This document shows, one piece after another, positions 24,001-33,715 of a DNA stretch of 64,000 nucleotides (the first letter of the stretch is position 1; every line of letters begins with the position of its first letter). This stretch comes from Corticium candelabrum. Its lineage: Eukaryota > Porifera > Homoscleromorpha > Homosclerophorida > Plakinidae. The notes under the pieces were generated by a model that worked only from the letters and a program-made list of their open reading frames with translations, had not been told where the DNA came from and searched no databases. The stretch is taken from NCBI RefSeq assembly GCF_963422355.1, contig NC_085101.1:1574701-1638700 (forward strand). The letters are read 5' to 3'. A program made the translations under genes and the position numbers.

Positions 24001-25290
24001 CGAGATACGGTTGAAACTCCTAAAAACTTTGATTATGCGTTCTTTTCACTTATCCAACCCCTGCTTTTCTGTGGATTGCCCAAAAGGGGTCGAATAATCA
24101 AGGGTCTACTGTACTAACATTCATGGTGAGCCTTGAAACTGGAAAATGCACCAATCAGTTTAATGAAAAATGTAAGACAACCATTTTTTCCAGTATGAAC
24201 TGTGTTAGACCAGTCAATCCCTGCACATGCACGGTTGTCGCATGTCAAACCACTGTGTTAAAATTTTATCATATTTGTCGTCAATAACCATCTCTAAACT
24301 CAATATTGGAAACATTTTCTGTCTGTCTATTTGTCTGTCTATTCTCTGTTTGTCCAGTTTCCAGTGCCAGATTATCTGTTTCCTTCACTCACCTGACCCA
24401 ATTTTCTCCAAATTCATATCTTGCAAATGAAACCAATACAGAATATTTCAACACATCAACCTGTTATGCCAACTGGCACCACAGAATACTTTATATTCAA
24501 TTACTACATTCAAATTACAAACAAGCCCTTGTGCAACCTCCTTATTACCATACCAACCTGCTGCTGAAGTTCTGAGACCTGAAAAGAAACTCATTTACCA
24601 CTAATACCTATTTGCATAACAAGAACCAAATACAAAGATAATATATACCTGTGATGCAAGTTGGATGGCTGATGACTCACTCTCATCTGTTGCTGAATCA
24701 ATCGTCTACACATCAGCACAAGTTGCAGTTGCCATTTTCTGTCTACGGCTCGCCTTTTTCTACTTGAAACTACAACTATGGTCAATAGTGTGGTAGAAGC
24801 ATATGCTAACCTTAGCTTCTCCTACGTCTCCAACAAGTAATTGAACTTCTGCCTGCAGTCTGTTATATCGTTGCTGCAAAGTTTCCTTGCCATGCTTGAC
24901 TGCTGCTGTCTATATCAAATAACAATTGAAAAGCACTACAAGACTGCACTGTTATAAATAGTCTTAATTATACAGACACGTGCCAGTAAGCAAAACAATA
25001 GAAAGGCGTGAAGGAAAGTCAGAAAATTCAACTTGATTAGGTTCTAAACTTTCTGCACATTTGTTACAACCAATATTTACCGAATTAATAATAAATTTCT
25101 TCCAAATATATTTATTGCCATATACGGCAAATAATATTGTAGTTCATGTGAATGAAATGTAGGGTTGAGTGTGTTCAGTTCTTCTATAGGAGCGGGTGTC
25201 GGCATCAACCGTTTATGCTACAAAGCTGATTTATACGCCAAACCTATGCGCTTGCAACGGAGCATTTCCATGACTACTCACATTTGTCAT
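14638..25290 (-). CDS. DCTN2: Dynactin subunit 2 (dynamitin), copy A, frameshifted
   Basis: Minus-strand exons in transcript order: 25282-25290 (tentative, MTN), 24811-24909, 24649-24705, 24554-24578, 24393-24419, 22177-22214, 21983-22115, 21597-21662, 21488-21535, 21291-21368, 21159-21230, 21001-21063, 20909-20948, 14803-14894, 14638-14739. The product matches dynamitin block by block: KETLQQRYNRLQAEVQLL, VTYELYYPSEQQKF, TELEKRLGRLE, IEARLQ, VVKRWDAIASLLPDL, THLDAAQQKI and a short coiled-coil end. Dynamitin forms the shoulder of dynactin and links the p150 arm to the Arp1 filament. The usual N-terminal part, about 90 residues, was not found. Microexon 24393-24419 is 27 nt against 29 in copy B; this shifts the frame and predicts a stop at 22053-22055 unless the microexon is skipped with a different upstream donor. 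One intron uses a GC donor. Confidence 0.85.
14966..15021. repeat. (TA)n microsatellite in the large DCTN2 intron, copy A
   Basis: About 55 bp of uninterrupted TA just 5' (on the minus transcript) of the penultimate exon. Copy B has only about 33 bp at the same place. Confidence 0.95.
15022..16279. other. DCTN2 intron segment without recognised gene, copy A
   Basis: Part of the 6-kb intron 14895-20908. It holds two short plus-strand starts, at 15472 (23 codons) and near 15778 (MDLKRFFS, then a stop). They are unchanged in length in copy B but too short to assign; the second resembles the start of some transposase-derived proteins. Confidence 0.4.
16280..17756. mobile_element. DNA element with inverted repeats of about 520 bp, copy A
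   Basis: Arms 16280-16799 and 17223-17756 are reverse complements with scattered mismatches. For example CTACACATGCGGTGAGCC at the left matches GGCTCACCGCATGTGTAG at the right. The loop of about 420 bp holds a broken minus-strand coding remnant (16864-17213). The structure is a long-TIR or foldback transposon nested in the DCTN2 intron. It is also present in copy B. Confidence 0.7.
16864..17213 (-). pseudogene. P2X7-receptor C-terminal-domain-like remnant inside the long-TIR element, copy A
   Basis: Read on the minus strand with frameshifts. One frame gives ILPYLYEPEVDSDELE, an early motif common in invertebrate proteins carrying the P2X7 intracellular (P2RX7_C) domain. A second frame gives DWCSEQEQRTLDCITQNSTF followed by VLEHEVLRTAF, which resembles the Cys-Ile-Thr...Phe...Leu...Val-Leu part of that domain. 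The frames do not join, so the gene is dead or needs an unseen splice. The family assignment is by motif only. Confidence 0.4.
18374..19540. mobile_element. TIR element with GGTAATCCGGGGTAATT ends, copy A
   Basis: The left end GGTATAAGGTAATCCGGGG (from about 18374) is matched in inverse at about 19511-19539 (AAATTACCCCGGATTACCC and onward). It is about 1.17 kb long with no recognisable transposase; frames inside are short and altered in copy B. It is probably a non-autonomous DNA transposon in the DCTN2 intron. Confidence 0.45.
20237..20575. mobile_element. MITE with AGGCCTGTCCACACT ends and TTA target duplication, copy A
   Basis: A 339-bp element starting AGGCCTGTCCACACTAG and ending AGTGTGGACAGGCCT, flanked by TTA on both sides (20234-20236, 20576-20578). 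A 3-bp TTA duplication fits PIF/Harbinger-type insertion. It contains CpG-rich near-palindromes (GATCGGATCG, CGATCGCGATCG) and no coding sequence. Confidence 0.7.
20721..20808. mobile_element. Small hairpin MITE, copy A
   Basis: An 88-bp unit with inverted ends: TTACCATATTTCTTCGATTA at the left and TAATCGAAGAAATGCGGTAA at the right. It lies in the DCTN2 intron and is present in copy B (55984-56071), where both ends read TTACCGTATTTCTTC or its complement. Confidence 0.55.
22215..24392. other. DCTN2 intron with retrotransposon and MITE debris, copy A
   Basis: A 2.2-kb intron between the APGQSAVDVEL exon and the frameshifted microexon. It contains a non-LTR reverse-transcriptase fragment (23012-23410). 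At 23551-23665 a GCATGCCGG-containing end resembles the subterminal part of the 9438-10148 element. At about 24070-24115 there is a solitary end reading GGGTCTACTGTAC, of the kind seen in pogo/Tc1 MITEs. Confidence 0.45.
23012..23410 (+). pseudogene. Non-LTR retrotransposon reverse-transcriptase fragment, copy A
   Basis: A 132-residue frame resembling the part of non-LTR reverse transcriptase after the catalytic YxDD box. It has EFNVKKSMIMVFYKR (the Phe-Asn-x-x-Lys-Ser...Met motif), then a variable block and VRISVIRDDDIQWRRIRKL, where LINEs carry the LG.....I..RI...K region. The catalytic box itself is not visible. Copy B has the same fragment with stops (58245-58560), so it is dead. Confidence 0.5.
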
Positions 25291-26342
25291 TGCAGTGTAT
25301 GGTCCCCTCTCGAGGGACCTACCCCTTCGTAGAATTTATCGATTATGCGAACGCTACACCTTCCAGTTTATTCGAATACACACCCACGCCAGTCCCGTGT
25401 AGACTGTACGTGTCGTCGCCCTCCACAACGCTTCCAGCGATCGAAGAGTCTAGGCTGATCGCAGCCGCTCTTCTCTCGCTAGCATTTCTCTCTAAATTCT
25501 GATTGCATTTGCACCCAATCCAACTTACACGTTCCCTGCGCCGAGCGCTACATGGGGAGTGTGTTGATTTCTACCGTCAATGTCCACCTCGCAAACGTTG
25601 TGTACTGCACATCTGCTCGCGCACACCGTTACCAGCAAAATGGCGGCGTTTGTTGCCTCGCAACGAAAGAATGCATCTACTGCGTATGTTTAGTCTCCTG
25701 TTCGAATCCGGGTGTACGTGTGGTTTTAGAATCGTTGCGAAGTTCTCTGGAGGTAAAATCTGTTTGAATCTCTCGAGCTAAGATAAGTGATTCCTTGCTG
25801 GATTTATTGCTGTCTAGAAACACGTTTTCTGGCTTCTTCTCTCCTCTAGCTGCAAGCATAGCTATGACATTAGCAAAACAAGGAGAGCACAAAATAGAAA
25901 TTACCATCGAACTCTACTTTGTGAAAAAGCTGCCTTACTTTACAAAGGAAACGAGAAGCTTTCAGAGCAGCCTACAGATCCTAGAGTGAAGTACGTGAAT
26001 TGACCAAGTAAAAATTGACACATTACTCAATCATATCTTCTCTTTTTTCCATTCCATGTGTAAGAACGGGCAAGAATGAGGCCGATGATTATGATGTAGC
26101 AGTCATGCTTGCATGATCTGTCAAGGTATTCTATATTATGAGGTCCAACAGCCATGCTGGTTTAGATATACTAAGTCAATCTTCTTTTATTCATAATAGT
26201 AAAGCAAACAAATTTGCTTTCAATAATAGCTAGTTCACATTTATGTTTCTCTTTTAGCTAATACCAAGATTGTTATTCACACCAATAAGACAAATGATTA
26301 ATTGTGTTGCAATTAAGTCACAATTAATGAATTCATGACTTA
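25291..26342. other. Sequence upstream of DCTN2 present only in copy A
   Basis: About 1.05 kb, starting just beyond the point (about 25155) where copies A and B stop matching. The part 25200-25780 is richer in CpG and GC than its surroundings, as a promoter or 5'-exon region might be. Plus-strand frames 25284-25502 and 25503-25781 have no known motif. The missing DCTN2 N-terminus was searched for here and not recognised. Confidence 0.4.
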
Positions 26343-27232
26343 ACTGTACTAGGTGTAGAACAGTCTTACAAAGTACATGAGACATTCAGTATTCAAAATG
26401 TTTTGAAATAATTGGTGGTATATATGCAACCTGTCCTAGGCTTTGGACGAGTGAAACATGATTTCCTCTCCATACAAAATTTTTAATGCAAGCCTGAAGG
26501 GTACAATCAGAACATCTGTGACCACTCTTGAATCTAAACGGTTGACCTCATAGTGTTCTGCAACTTTCTCAATTAATAGAACAATCTCCAGTAGCTTAGA
26601 TGTAAATGAAGATATTGCTATACCACGGTAATTATCCACGTTGGTGACTTTATGTTTGATAATTGGCCCAAGAACAGACTGGCAAAAACTTTTGGGAACA
26701 CAAGAACGTCTCAACAAGGCAGTAAATATGACACTTAAATGTATAGCTAAGGTAGATTTCCCTGTGTTTGAGATGTTCTGCTCTAAAATTTTCTGTTCCT
26801 GCTGACTTATTCAGCTTCAGCTGTTTGATAGCTCTGTCCACTTTTTGGGTGTGAACGTACCATCATGAAAACTTTATGTTCTTCACCTTAGCTCTAATCT
26901 CTTCTTCTAGTAATATTCTACTCGCTTTTTCTCCACGTTTGTGAGTGGCTCACTGTCAACAACTTTTTTCAAAAGAGTCTCCAAATATCCAAACTGTCTT
27001 TATCTATCTTATGTGGTCTAATCTATCTTGAAGACTGCCTTTGAAGCAGTTGGTACTAAATTGCACTGTATGCCAAAAGAAAGCCCAATGAACAGAATTG
27101 CATTGGTTGCAGTATACTTATGTTATTGTTGCTTAGAATTCTTTATATAATTACTTGCCAACTCAAACATGTGGCCAGAGTTGAGAGATTTATAACACAT
27201 TGTAATCCTGAACGTCTCCATTTATATGTATA
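26343..27232 (-). mobile_element. Inverted 5' half of a non-LTR retrotransposon, copy A
   Basis: This segment is the reverse complement of copy B sequence at about 60450-62288 (minus a 950-bp insertion in B). On the minus strand it encodes broken reverse-transcriptase pieces: AIKQLKLNKSAGTENFRAEH near 26780-26841 and KVTNVDNYRGIAISSFTSKL near 26580-26650, matching the first conserved blocks of LINE reverse transcriptases. The remaining reverse-transcriptase part lies on the plus strand at 27680 onward. Confidence 0.6.
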
Positions 27233-27544
27233 AAAGTACGAAAAACATTTTGAAAAAATGAGAAAGATGTAGGGTTGCCGTACGAAAAAGAATAGAAACA
27301 AGACCATGTAGGGTGTGCTATGACTTCACTCAGAATGAGCAATACATTATCCCTACATTGCACCATCTTCTAAGGTATAAGACACATAGTGTCTAGAAAA
27401 TAGTGCAGTGTAGGGATGACGTATTGCTCATACTGAGTGAATTCATGAAAGATGACATAGCACACCCTACATGGTCTTGTTTCTATTCTTTTTCGTGCGG
27501 CAACCCTACATCTTTCTCATTTTTCAAAATGTTTTTCGTACTTT
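27233..27544. mobile_element. Near-perfect palindromic element (hairpin MITE), copy A only
   Basis: About 312 bp forming one long inverted repeat. The left arm begins AAAGTACGAAAAACATTTT and the right arm ends AAAATGTTTTTCGTACTTT; the inner arms share ACCATGTAGGGTGTGCTATG and its complement. The middle is short and also complementary (CCCTACACTGCA). It is absent from copy B and starts exactly where the inverted retrotransposon segment ends. Confidence 0.65.
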
Positions 27545-27679
27545 ATTTCATCCTTTTTTGAACTTCTATAAGAAAGTAAAGAATATATTGAAAGAACGGG
27601 ATAGTTGAACTCAGATCAATGTACTTATAGTTATAGCAGGAGCTAGTACATTGCTAATGTACATATAGCGTTGTACTGT

Positions 27680-28860
27680 GAACCGGACTTCAAATGGGAG
27701 GAAGTACTGTCTGTTTTGATCCTTCGGAAGCAGAAATAGGCAAAGACAAGGTAGCATGTTATAACCATCCTTGTAAAATGTGTACGTACCTCAATGACCT
27801 ATGTCATTGGCAAATGTAAAGATATGGTGCCAGAAAGGATGGATTATATGCAGGCTGTTTAGCATATGCAAATAATATAACTTATTATCTTCGACTGTAT
27901 TGGGAATGGAAAGATGTTTTTAAACATCTGTATCGTGTGTATAAACACATAACATGAATCAGTTGCAAGAAAAGTACTGCAACAACTTTTGAAAAAACTC
28001 ATATAAAGCAAATTTGTTCTTGAGGGAGATGTCCTACATTCTAACAAAATGCTCCCATTTGAGAGTTATTAAATACTGTTGTTGCAACGATGCATCAAAC
28101 AGAGAAAACAGGATAAGATTTTTTTGATGCAGTGAATACCATGGTTGCAAAAGCTAAAGGGTTTCTGCATATCTGAAGAAGCGCAAACAATTGACTACAA
28201 ACTATTTCCTGTTGTGGCATTGGTAGCCATCTGTGGATCGTTGATAGAAAAACAAAGATACAAGTGGTCAATATTGCGTTTAGAAAAGGAATTAGAGGTG
28301 TTGGTATGAATTCTATTCTGATTCTATTTGTGAACGTTTCACGAACTGGTTTGTGGAGGCTACAGACAGAATGCTAAAATTTCATGGCCAGAGAAAAAGT
28401 ACACTTTGACGTCTTACAACCATCACTCAAAGAATTCCAAATAGACTAGGAGAAAAAACTCTTCGTACATCACTTAAATTTGGTTATTTAGAATGATGCA
28501 TAATTACTGCACAAAACACATTGTAGCCATGAATGAAACGGATCTTTGGTTAGATAACGTTACAAACACAATGCACACGTTAAGTTGGAATCAGCACAAC
28601 TGGACATGAGAAAGACCGATTTACAGTTGCTAACATGAGTCATCATTTATATGCAAGGTGGTTAACCAAGGAGTTGACTCTCAAGTCGTTATAAATGGCA
28701 TGAGGCAGAATGCCAGTGGCTCAACACCTATGTCTACTCATTTGGGACGACTTCAGAGACCACAAAACAGATCGCCTCAAAGCTTGTGCAAAACGTCATT
28801 TGCAACAACGCTGGTCTAGTATTTAGAATACAAGGCTGCATTTCATTAGTTCAAGCCCCT
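27680..28860 (+). pseudogene. 3' part of a decayed non-LTR retrotransposon, copy A
   Basis: On the plus strand, DGLYAGCLAYANNITYYL near 27840-27893 resembles the G..YADDI.L catalytic box with both Asp changed to Asn; copy B reads YAND. It is preceded by an RQGSML-like block (RQG...SP box). Downstream frames (for example WHEAECQWLNTY near 28695-28735) are broken and not assigned. It matches copy B 62873-64000, which fixes the minimum right extent of the duplication. Confidence 0.5.
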
Positions 28861-28885
28861 CCCCCAGGTTTGTTGGAATGAGTCC

Positions 28886-29233
28886 TTGAAAGAGCTCTAT
28901 CGTGAGCTCTGGAACGAATGGTCAATTAGCGGTCCAGCTACATACACACTTGCAGGCAACAAACGAGCTCCCACTGAGAAAGAATGTGCTCAATGGGCAA
29001 GAATTGCATGGACTTCCACAACCACAAAAGCCATTATTTACTCCTTTAAACGTGCAAGCATAACAGCAGCACATGATAGAAAAGAAGATCAGATGCTGAG
29101 AATCCTGTCCTGGCTTCAGAGGTTTGACGAAAGGTTTATCATGTGCCACAACCCGAATAGCCCAGCCAAAGCTGTGAACAGCAAGAGGAGCATCTGTTGT
29201 CCCTTTCAGAAGACTGGGACATTGACGGTTTGA
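28886..29233 (+). pseudogene. Pogo/Tigger-type transposase C-terminal fragment
   Basis: A 115-residue frame. RAPTEKECAQWARIAWTSTT, then KAIIYSFKRASITAAHDRKED, resembles the stretch after the DDE core of pogo/Tigger transposases (W...aW..i....I..SF...gI....dg.ED). No catalytic core adjoins it. The matching part of copy B lies beyond the right edge of the window. Confidence 0.5.
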
Positions 29234-29835
29234 GGCAAATGATTTGCTATAGCCTAATAACATAAGTGGTTTTGCCTCTATGTTGTTTCAGTCTTTAGTG
29301 AATAACAATGTGTGGTGAGCCATATTGTCAGAAGAGTTTCAAATGGCTTTCTCTATACTGCCATGTGTCAGTAATTAATTAACAAAGCTTGTCAACCTTT
29401 GCTTCATGCAAATTGCACTTGTTTTCTCAAATTTAAATATTTGTTATACTTTCTATATTTGTAATTCAAAGCACTGGCTTTTAGTCAATTTTGCACACTC
29501 TGATGCTAATAGGAATGTCATTTTCGCAATCACCACAAACACACATAAGACAGGCTAGAAAGAAAAATGGTTTGCCTTGGGGGCACGGAAATGTCACAAT
29601 TCTGGAGTTGACCCACAGACTATTGAGAAAGGGATAAACTACACGTACCAAAATACAACACAGTGTTCTCGCCAGAGCCAGCAATGCCAGCAATTTGCCC
29701 CTTGGGAAGGTTCATTGCCGGTTGAGAGAGAAAAATTCCAGCATTTTGACAATTGAACCCACACAAAGTTGATACTGCAGCATGGAGTGGAGTGAGATTT
29801 CAACGTGGCCTACACCACTTAGTGGCTAATTACTG
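29234..29835. other. Spacer without recognised gene
   Basis: AT-rich sequence between the pogo fragment and a microsatellite. No frame, RNA gene or element end was recognised. Confidence 0.4.
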
Positions 29836-29962
<127 letters not shown>

Positions 29963-30189
29963 TGTGCACTGTAACCACCCTGGCTGTTCATTTCAGGCAT
30001 TAACAAGGCTAGCTTCATTAGTCACCACGTTGCCATTCTTCCGCCTCAAGAACTCCAAGTCAGTTTTGTCATCAGACTTTCAAACAACAAGTTCTTTATA
30101 ATCACCAGCATCTTTGTCGAGACAGACCTCGAGCCGTACTTGTAGACTTGATGCTGTACCCTCATGGTAATCATGGAGCACAATCAGCA

Positions 30190-30266
30190 AATGGATGGAT
30201 GGACGGATGGATGGATGGATGGTGTGTGTGTGTGTGTGCGTGTGTGTGTGTGTGCGTGTGTGTGTC
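30190..30266. repeat. (ATGG)n(TG)n microsatellite
   Basis: Tandem ATGG/ACGG tetranucleotides pass into TG repeats with single CG interruptions. Confidence 0.9.
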
Positions 30267-30634
30267 TTAATAACAAATTTAAATTTTGAATTATAAATTT
30301 AATTGTAGTTATAAAAGTTTTAATTAATAATTTTTGTGGATTTTTTTTATTAAAATTGCTCACCAGTTTAGAATTGGCATACTAACTGATTTGTGATAGA
30401 TATGTAAGTTATTGTCGTCTGTTTTTGCCACACCTTGTGAAAATGGATATCTGGTGTTGCTAGGTCAGTACAGGATGTAGCATTTACTGAAGGCTATCAT
30501 TTCATACAAATCCTTTTAAATATTAATTAATTAAAACTGCTGTGTTTGTATCTGATTTGACTAATACTTGTCTTTCAATTGATGTTGTCCATAGAGTCCA
30601 GGTATTTTGTTGTGATAATAATTTATTTCTACAG

Positions 30635-30866
30635 GTCATGTATCCTGGCAATGTACCTCAAAGTTCAGGGTCATGGGACACAAGTCTGGGCGATCTTGTG
30701 CTGGCATTGCCTTATATTCAGCAGCAGTGCAAAGAAGAGAATAATAGTCTTGATGAACGAATGCCAGTAGGTCAATTTTCTAGAATGTTATACATATACC
30801 ATGATCAGAAATCGTTTGGAATAATTAATGAATGGTTAATGCCAGATGTTGTGTGTGTGCACATGC

Positions 30867-30935
<69 letters not shown>

Positions 30936-31209
30936 TATGTATATAAATTTGAGGACAGACACAACATTATAGTTTTTCATGTCTAGATACTTCTTTGTCG
31001 TGGTTTATGTCATCCGCTGGGTTACACACAAACTACTAGACACAACTGGCAGCTGATACAGAGTATACACATTATGTCCACGCTTGCATGGGAAGTAAGA
31101 TTTTGTTTCTTCTATACAGATGGTGAAAAGGGAAAGTTCATTACTCCAATGCTACAAAAATGCATTTGGAACCTGCCTTCAAACTTTAACAATATGTGAA
31201 GAATACTAA
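30635..31209 (+). CDS. YBEY: YBEY-like endoribonuclease, last three exons (5' partial)
   Basis: Three phase-0 exons with GT-AG borders: 30635-30766, 30987-31094 and 31120-31209 (TAA). The first encodes SLGDLVLALPYIQQQCKEEN, matching the LGD-[IL]-x-[LI]-x-x-x-Y-[IV]-x-x-Q block of YbeY proteins. The second carries RGLCHPLGYTQ at the metal-binding site. The third encodes MVKRESSLL and GTCLQTLT, matching the C-terminal helix and tail. YBEY is a mitochondrial endoribonuclease acting in ribosome maturation. The family zinc site is H-x3-H-x5-H; here the first His is Arg and the third is Gln, so catalysis is doubtful. Exons upstream of GDLVL were not found between 29.2 and 30.6 kb. It may be a partial duplicate or pseudogene. 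Confidence 0.62.
30847..30936. repeat. (TG)n microsatellite in a YBEY-like intron
   Basis: About 90 bp of TG between the first two recognised YBEY-like exons. Confidence 0.95.
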
Positions 31210-33490
31210 CAGTTAAGATGTATAATTTTAATATCAATGACTACTGCCCAATATATTGAGCAAGATATTCCCTAGATGGCTTGGACACCGCTATAGCAGA
31301 GGGCAGTCATATGTGAATATCTGATTGCTGTTACTGTTCCGAGTTGGCTGTTGCAGATGAAGAAGCAATTCATTGCTTGAGCTTGTCAAAACTGGGTGCT
31401 GTGGCATTTGTATTATATGTAGTAGCTTATGTAATTACCTGTACGTCATGTAATGAAAGAGCAGCAGCTGACAACAGACAGTAATATCGCAGCACCATAG
31501 GAGTGAAATTAAAACTGTGGCATAGCACGTAACATGGGCGTGGCCTAGGTAACACCCTTGTCGCCTGCCTTAGAGAACAACCAGGCAACCGTTACCTTGT
31601 CTGCTCCATTGATATTAACTCGCATCTTGTTCTGACAAAGCAGCATACAAAGTGGCTAGACGATGTACTTTCTCTATGCTTGTGTATTACAGGTTACTAG
31701 TAATACAACTTGAAATAAATATTACTCACCTAATTACCTTAACACCAAGACCAGAAGTAGCAGTTCTGTGTGACACAGGCTACAGTCAACTTCTTGAAAA
31801 CTTGAGCGGCCATGGCTGCACAGGCTATGTGTTGTCCTATGGCTCTGCATTGGCATGGTTGTTGACTAGATATCAAATGTCAAAGTCGTAGGAACAAACG
31901 CATGAAATAAGATTATAGCAAACATTTGAAATACAAGTGGTTATAGAACCAGTAGAGTGCCAGTAATTTGCACTTGACCAATGATGCCATGTTAGAATGG
32001 CGGAAAGTCCTATGGCTCATTCTGCATTTCAGGGTTGCCGGTTGAATTTGACAAAAGGGCTCAAATTGTGCTCCAACAACTGTTGTTATTAATATTACTG
32101 CTGATTAATTGATATTAAATATGATAATTTTTAAATTTACTTAAGAATTTCAGAAGACAGAACATCCAAATACATCTACACCACTACTCTGATACAAACT
32201 AGATATACAATGATCTTAGCATTTTTGACCTAGCTGGTGCCGACAATAGCTGCATGTCGAACACACTTCAGTAGGCTGCAAAGACGTTTTGTCTTTACAA
32301 AGTGTGAAGCAAGAGTAAAGACGGTAAAGCAGTAGTGCTAGCTTTTCTCCTTCACTTTATACTGGGTATATTCATTATTTTCAATAGTGTGACATGTATA
32401 TGTCATAATTCTGTGCAGTCCTGATGGTACAGTCAGTTCTATATATTTTTTACATTTCAATTTTTGTAATTCTTGTGCAATCGCAATACATTTAAACACA
32501 CCCAAAAATTTTTTGTGCTGTTACAATGACACATGCTCAATTCCATATCAATTCCGTATCAAGGCATAATTAAAGATTTTTCGTACATACTACAAAATAA
32601 ACTTCAAAATAAGCAAAATCGCTTAAACTGCACATAAGCCTCAATACCAAAATGTATTGTTAATGCCCAAAATGCATAACTTTAGTATTTGCACTCAACA
32701 GTTTTCCATTTAATTTTCATGTACAGTTCCACCTTTCATTTCCATTTTTCCATTGTGTTTTGTATTTTCTTTGTGCTTTACATCAACAGAACTTTTAAAA
32801 AGACTGCCCATTTGAATTGACCCTAAGATCTTCTGAAGATGATCAATCACTAGTTCTTTGAAGCTTTACTGAGAACTACAACCATAGATATCAAGAGTAA
32901 GAATATTTAATTCATCTTGTGCATAGACATGTACAAACACATAGTGTGTGTAACTTCATGACCTAAAGGTAATTGAAAATCATAGAGCAGGCAGTACGAT
33001 CACGAAATGGTAAAACACCAGCAAGTCAGACATCTAGCCTGCTCACAAATGGTCAAGCCAGTCGAATTCTTCTACCGTCAAAAACTGTAAGACAAAGAAT
33101 ATACTAAAAAGTTTTTGTCACAAATTTAGAATGCTTAAATATCGGAACTAGGTAGTGTTCTTCTGACTACAAAAGCAATTTGAAACATAAGACACACGGT
33201 CAGACCTTCTGTACTGTTCACATAGATACAGTTGATCATCAGACTCTAACTCATGATTAGTACATCAGACCTAGCATCAAGCAGCGTGTCGAGTCACACT
33301 GATCTAAACTGTTAACAAAAAGCAGAAAAATTTCTAGGATTAGAGAGATCCCAACTTTGTAACTCAGCAATTATTTTCCGAGTCACTTAGTTCAAATCTC
33401 TCATGTTACCTCATTATCTCATTGTGAGCAACAGATGTAGCTTCTTATGGCAAGTACAAGTACACATGACTTCAAATTCCACAAGGGTGG
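31210..33490. other. Spacer without recognised gene
   Basis: About 2.3 kb of AT-rich sequence. A 79-codon frame at 31652-31891 has no known motif. Nothing else was recognised on either strand. Confidence 0.4.
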
Positions 33491-33502
33491 ATTGAGACCT
33501 CA

Positions 33503-33705
33503 CCTTGCATTAGAATTTATCACTATACTCTTGCAGGGTTCAAATTGACAGTGGATCCAGATCTCACCTTGCAGTAGAATTTTATCGCTACAGTATTGCA
33601 GGGTTCAAGTTCTTGCAGGGTTCAAGTTCTTGCAGGGTTCAAATGACTTGCAGTAGAATTTTATCACTACACTATTGCAAGGTTCAAATTCTTGCAAGGT
33701 CCCAA
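33503..33705. repeat. Irregular short tandem repeats (TTGCAGGGTTCAAGTTC type)
   Basis: Alternating copies of a TTGCAGGGTTCAA unit and a CTTGCAGTAGAATTTTATC unit, with three back-to-back copies of GGGTTCAAGTTCTTGCA-like sequence near 33600-33640. Noncoding minisatellite. Confidence 0.75.
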
Positions 33706-33715
33706 AAGAGCCAGC

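Noticed and set aside
24557..24578. 21-nt DCTN2 microexon using donor CAG^GTTGGT
   Set aside because: It gives the wrong phase for the next microexon in copy B. The donor GTTG^GTATGG (25-nt exon) keeps the whole 942-nt reading frame and better matches dynamitin.
25284..25781. Two plus-strand frames in the CpG-richer segment upstream of DCTN2 copy A
   Set aside because: No recognisable domain, and no counterpart in copy B to test conservation. More likely promoter or 5' noncoding sequence.
31652..31891. 79-codon frame downstream of the YBEY-like exons
   Set aside because: No motif, no splice continuity with YBEY (which ends in TAA at 31207), and typical chance length in AT-rich DNA.
33503..33705. 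Possible CRISPR-like repeat-spacer pattern
   Set aside because: Units are irregular, directly adjacent and variable in length, in a eukaryotic context. It is an ordinary minisatellite.
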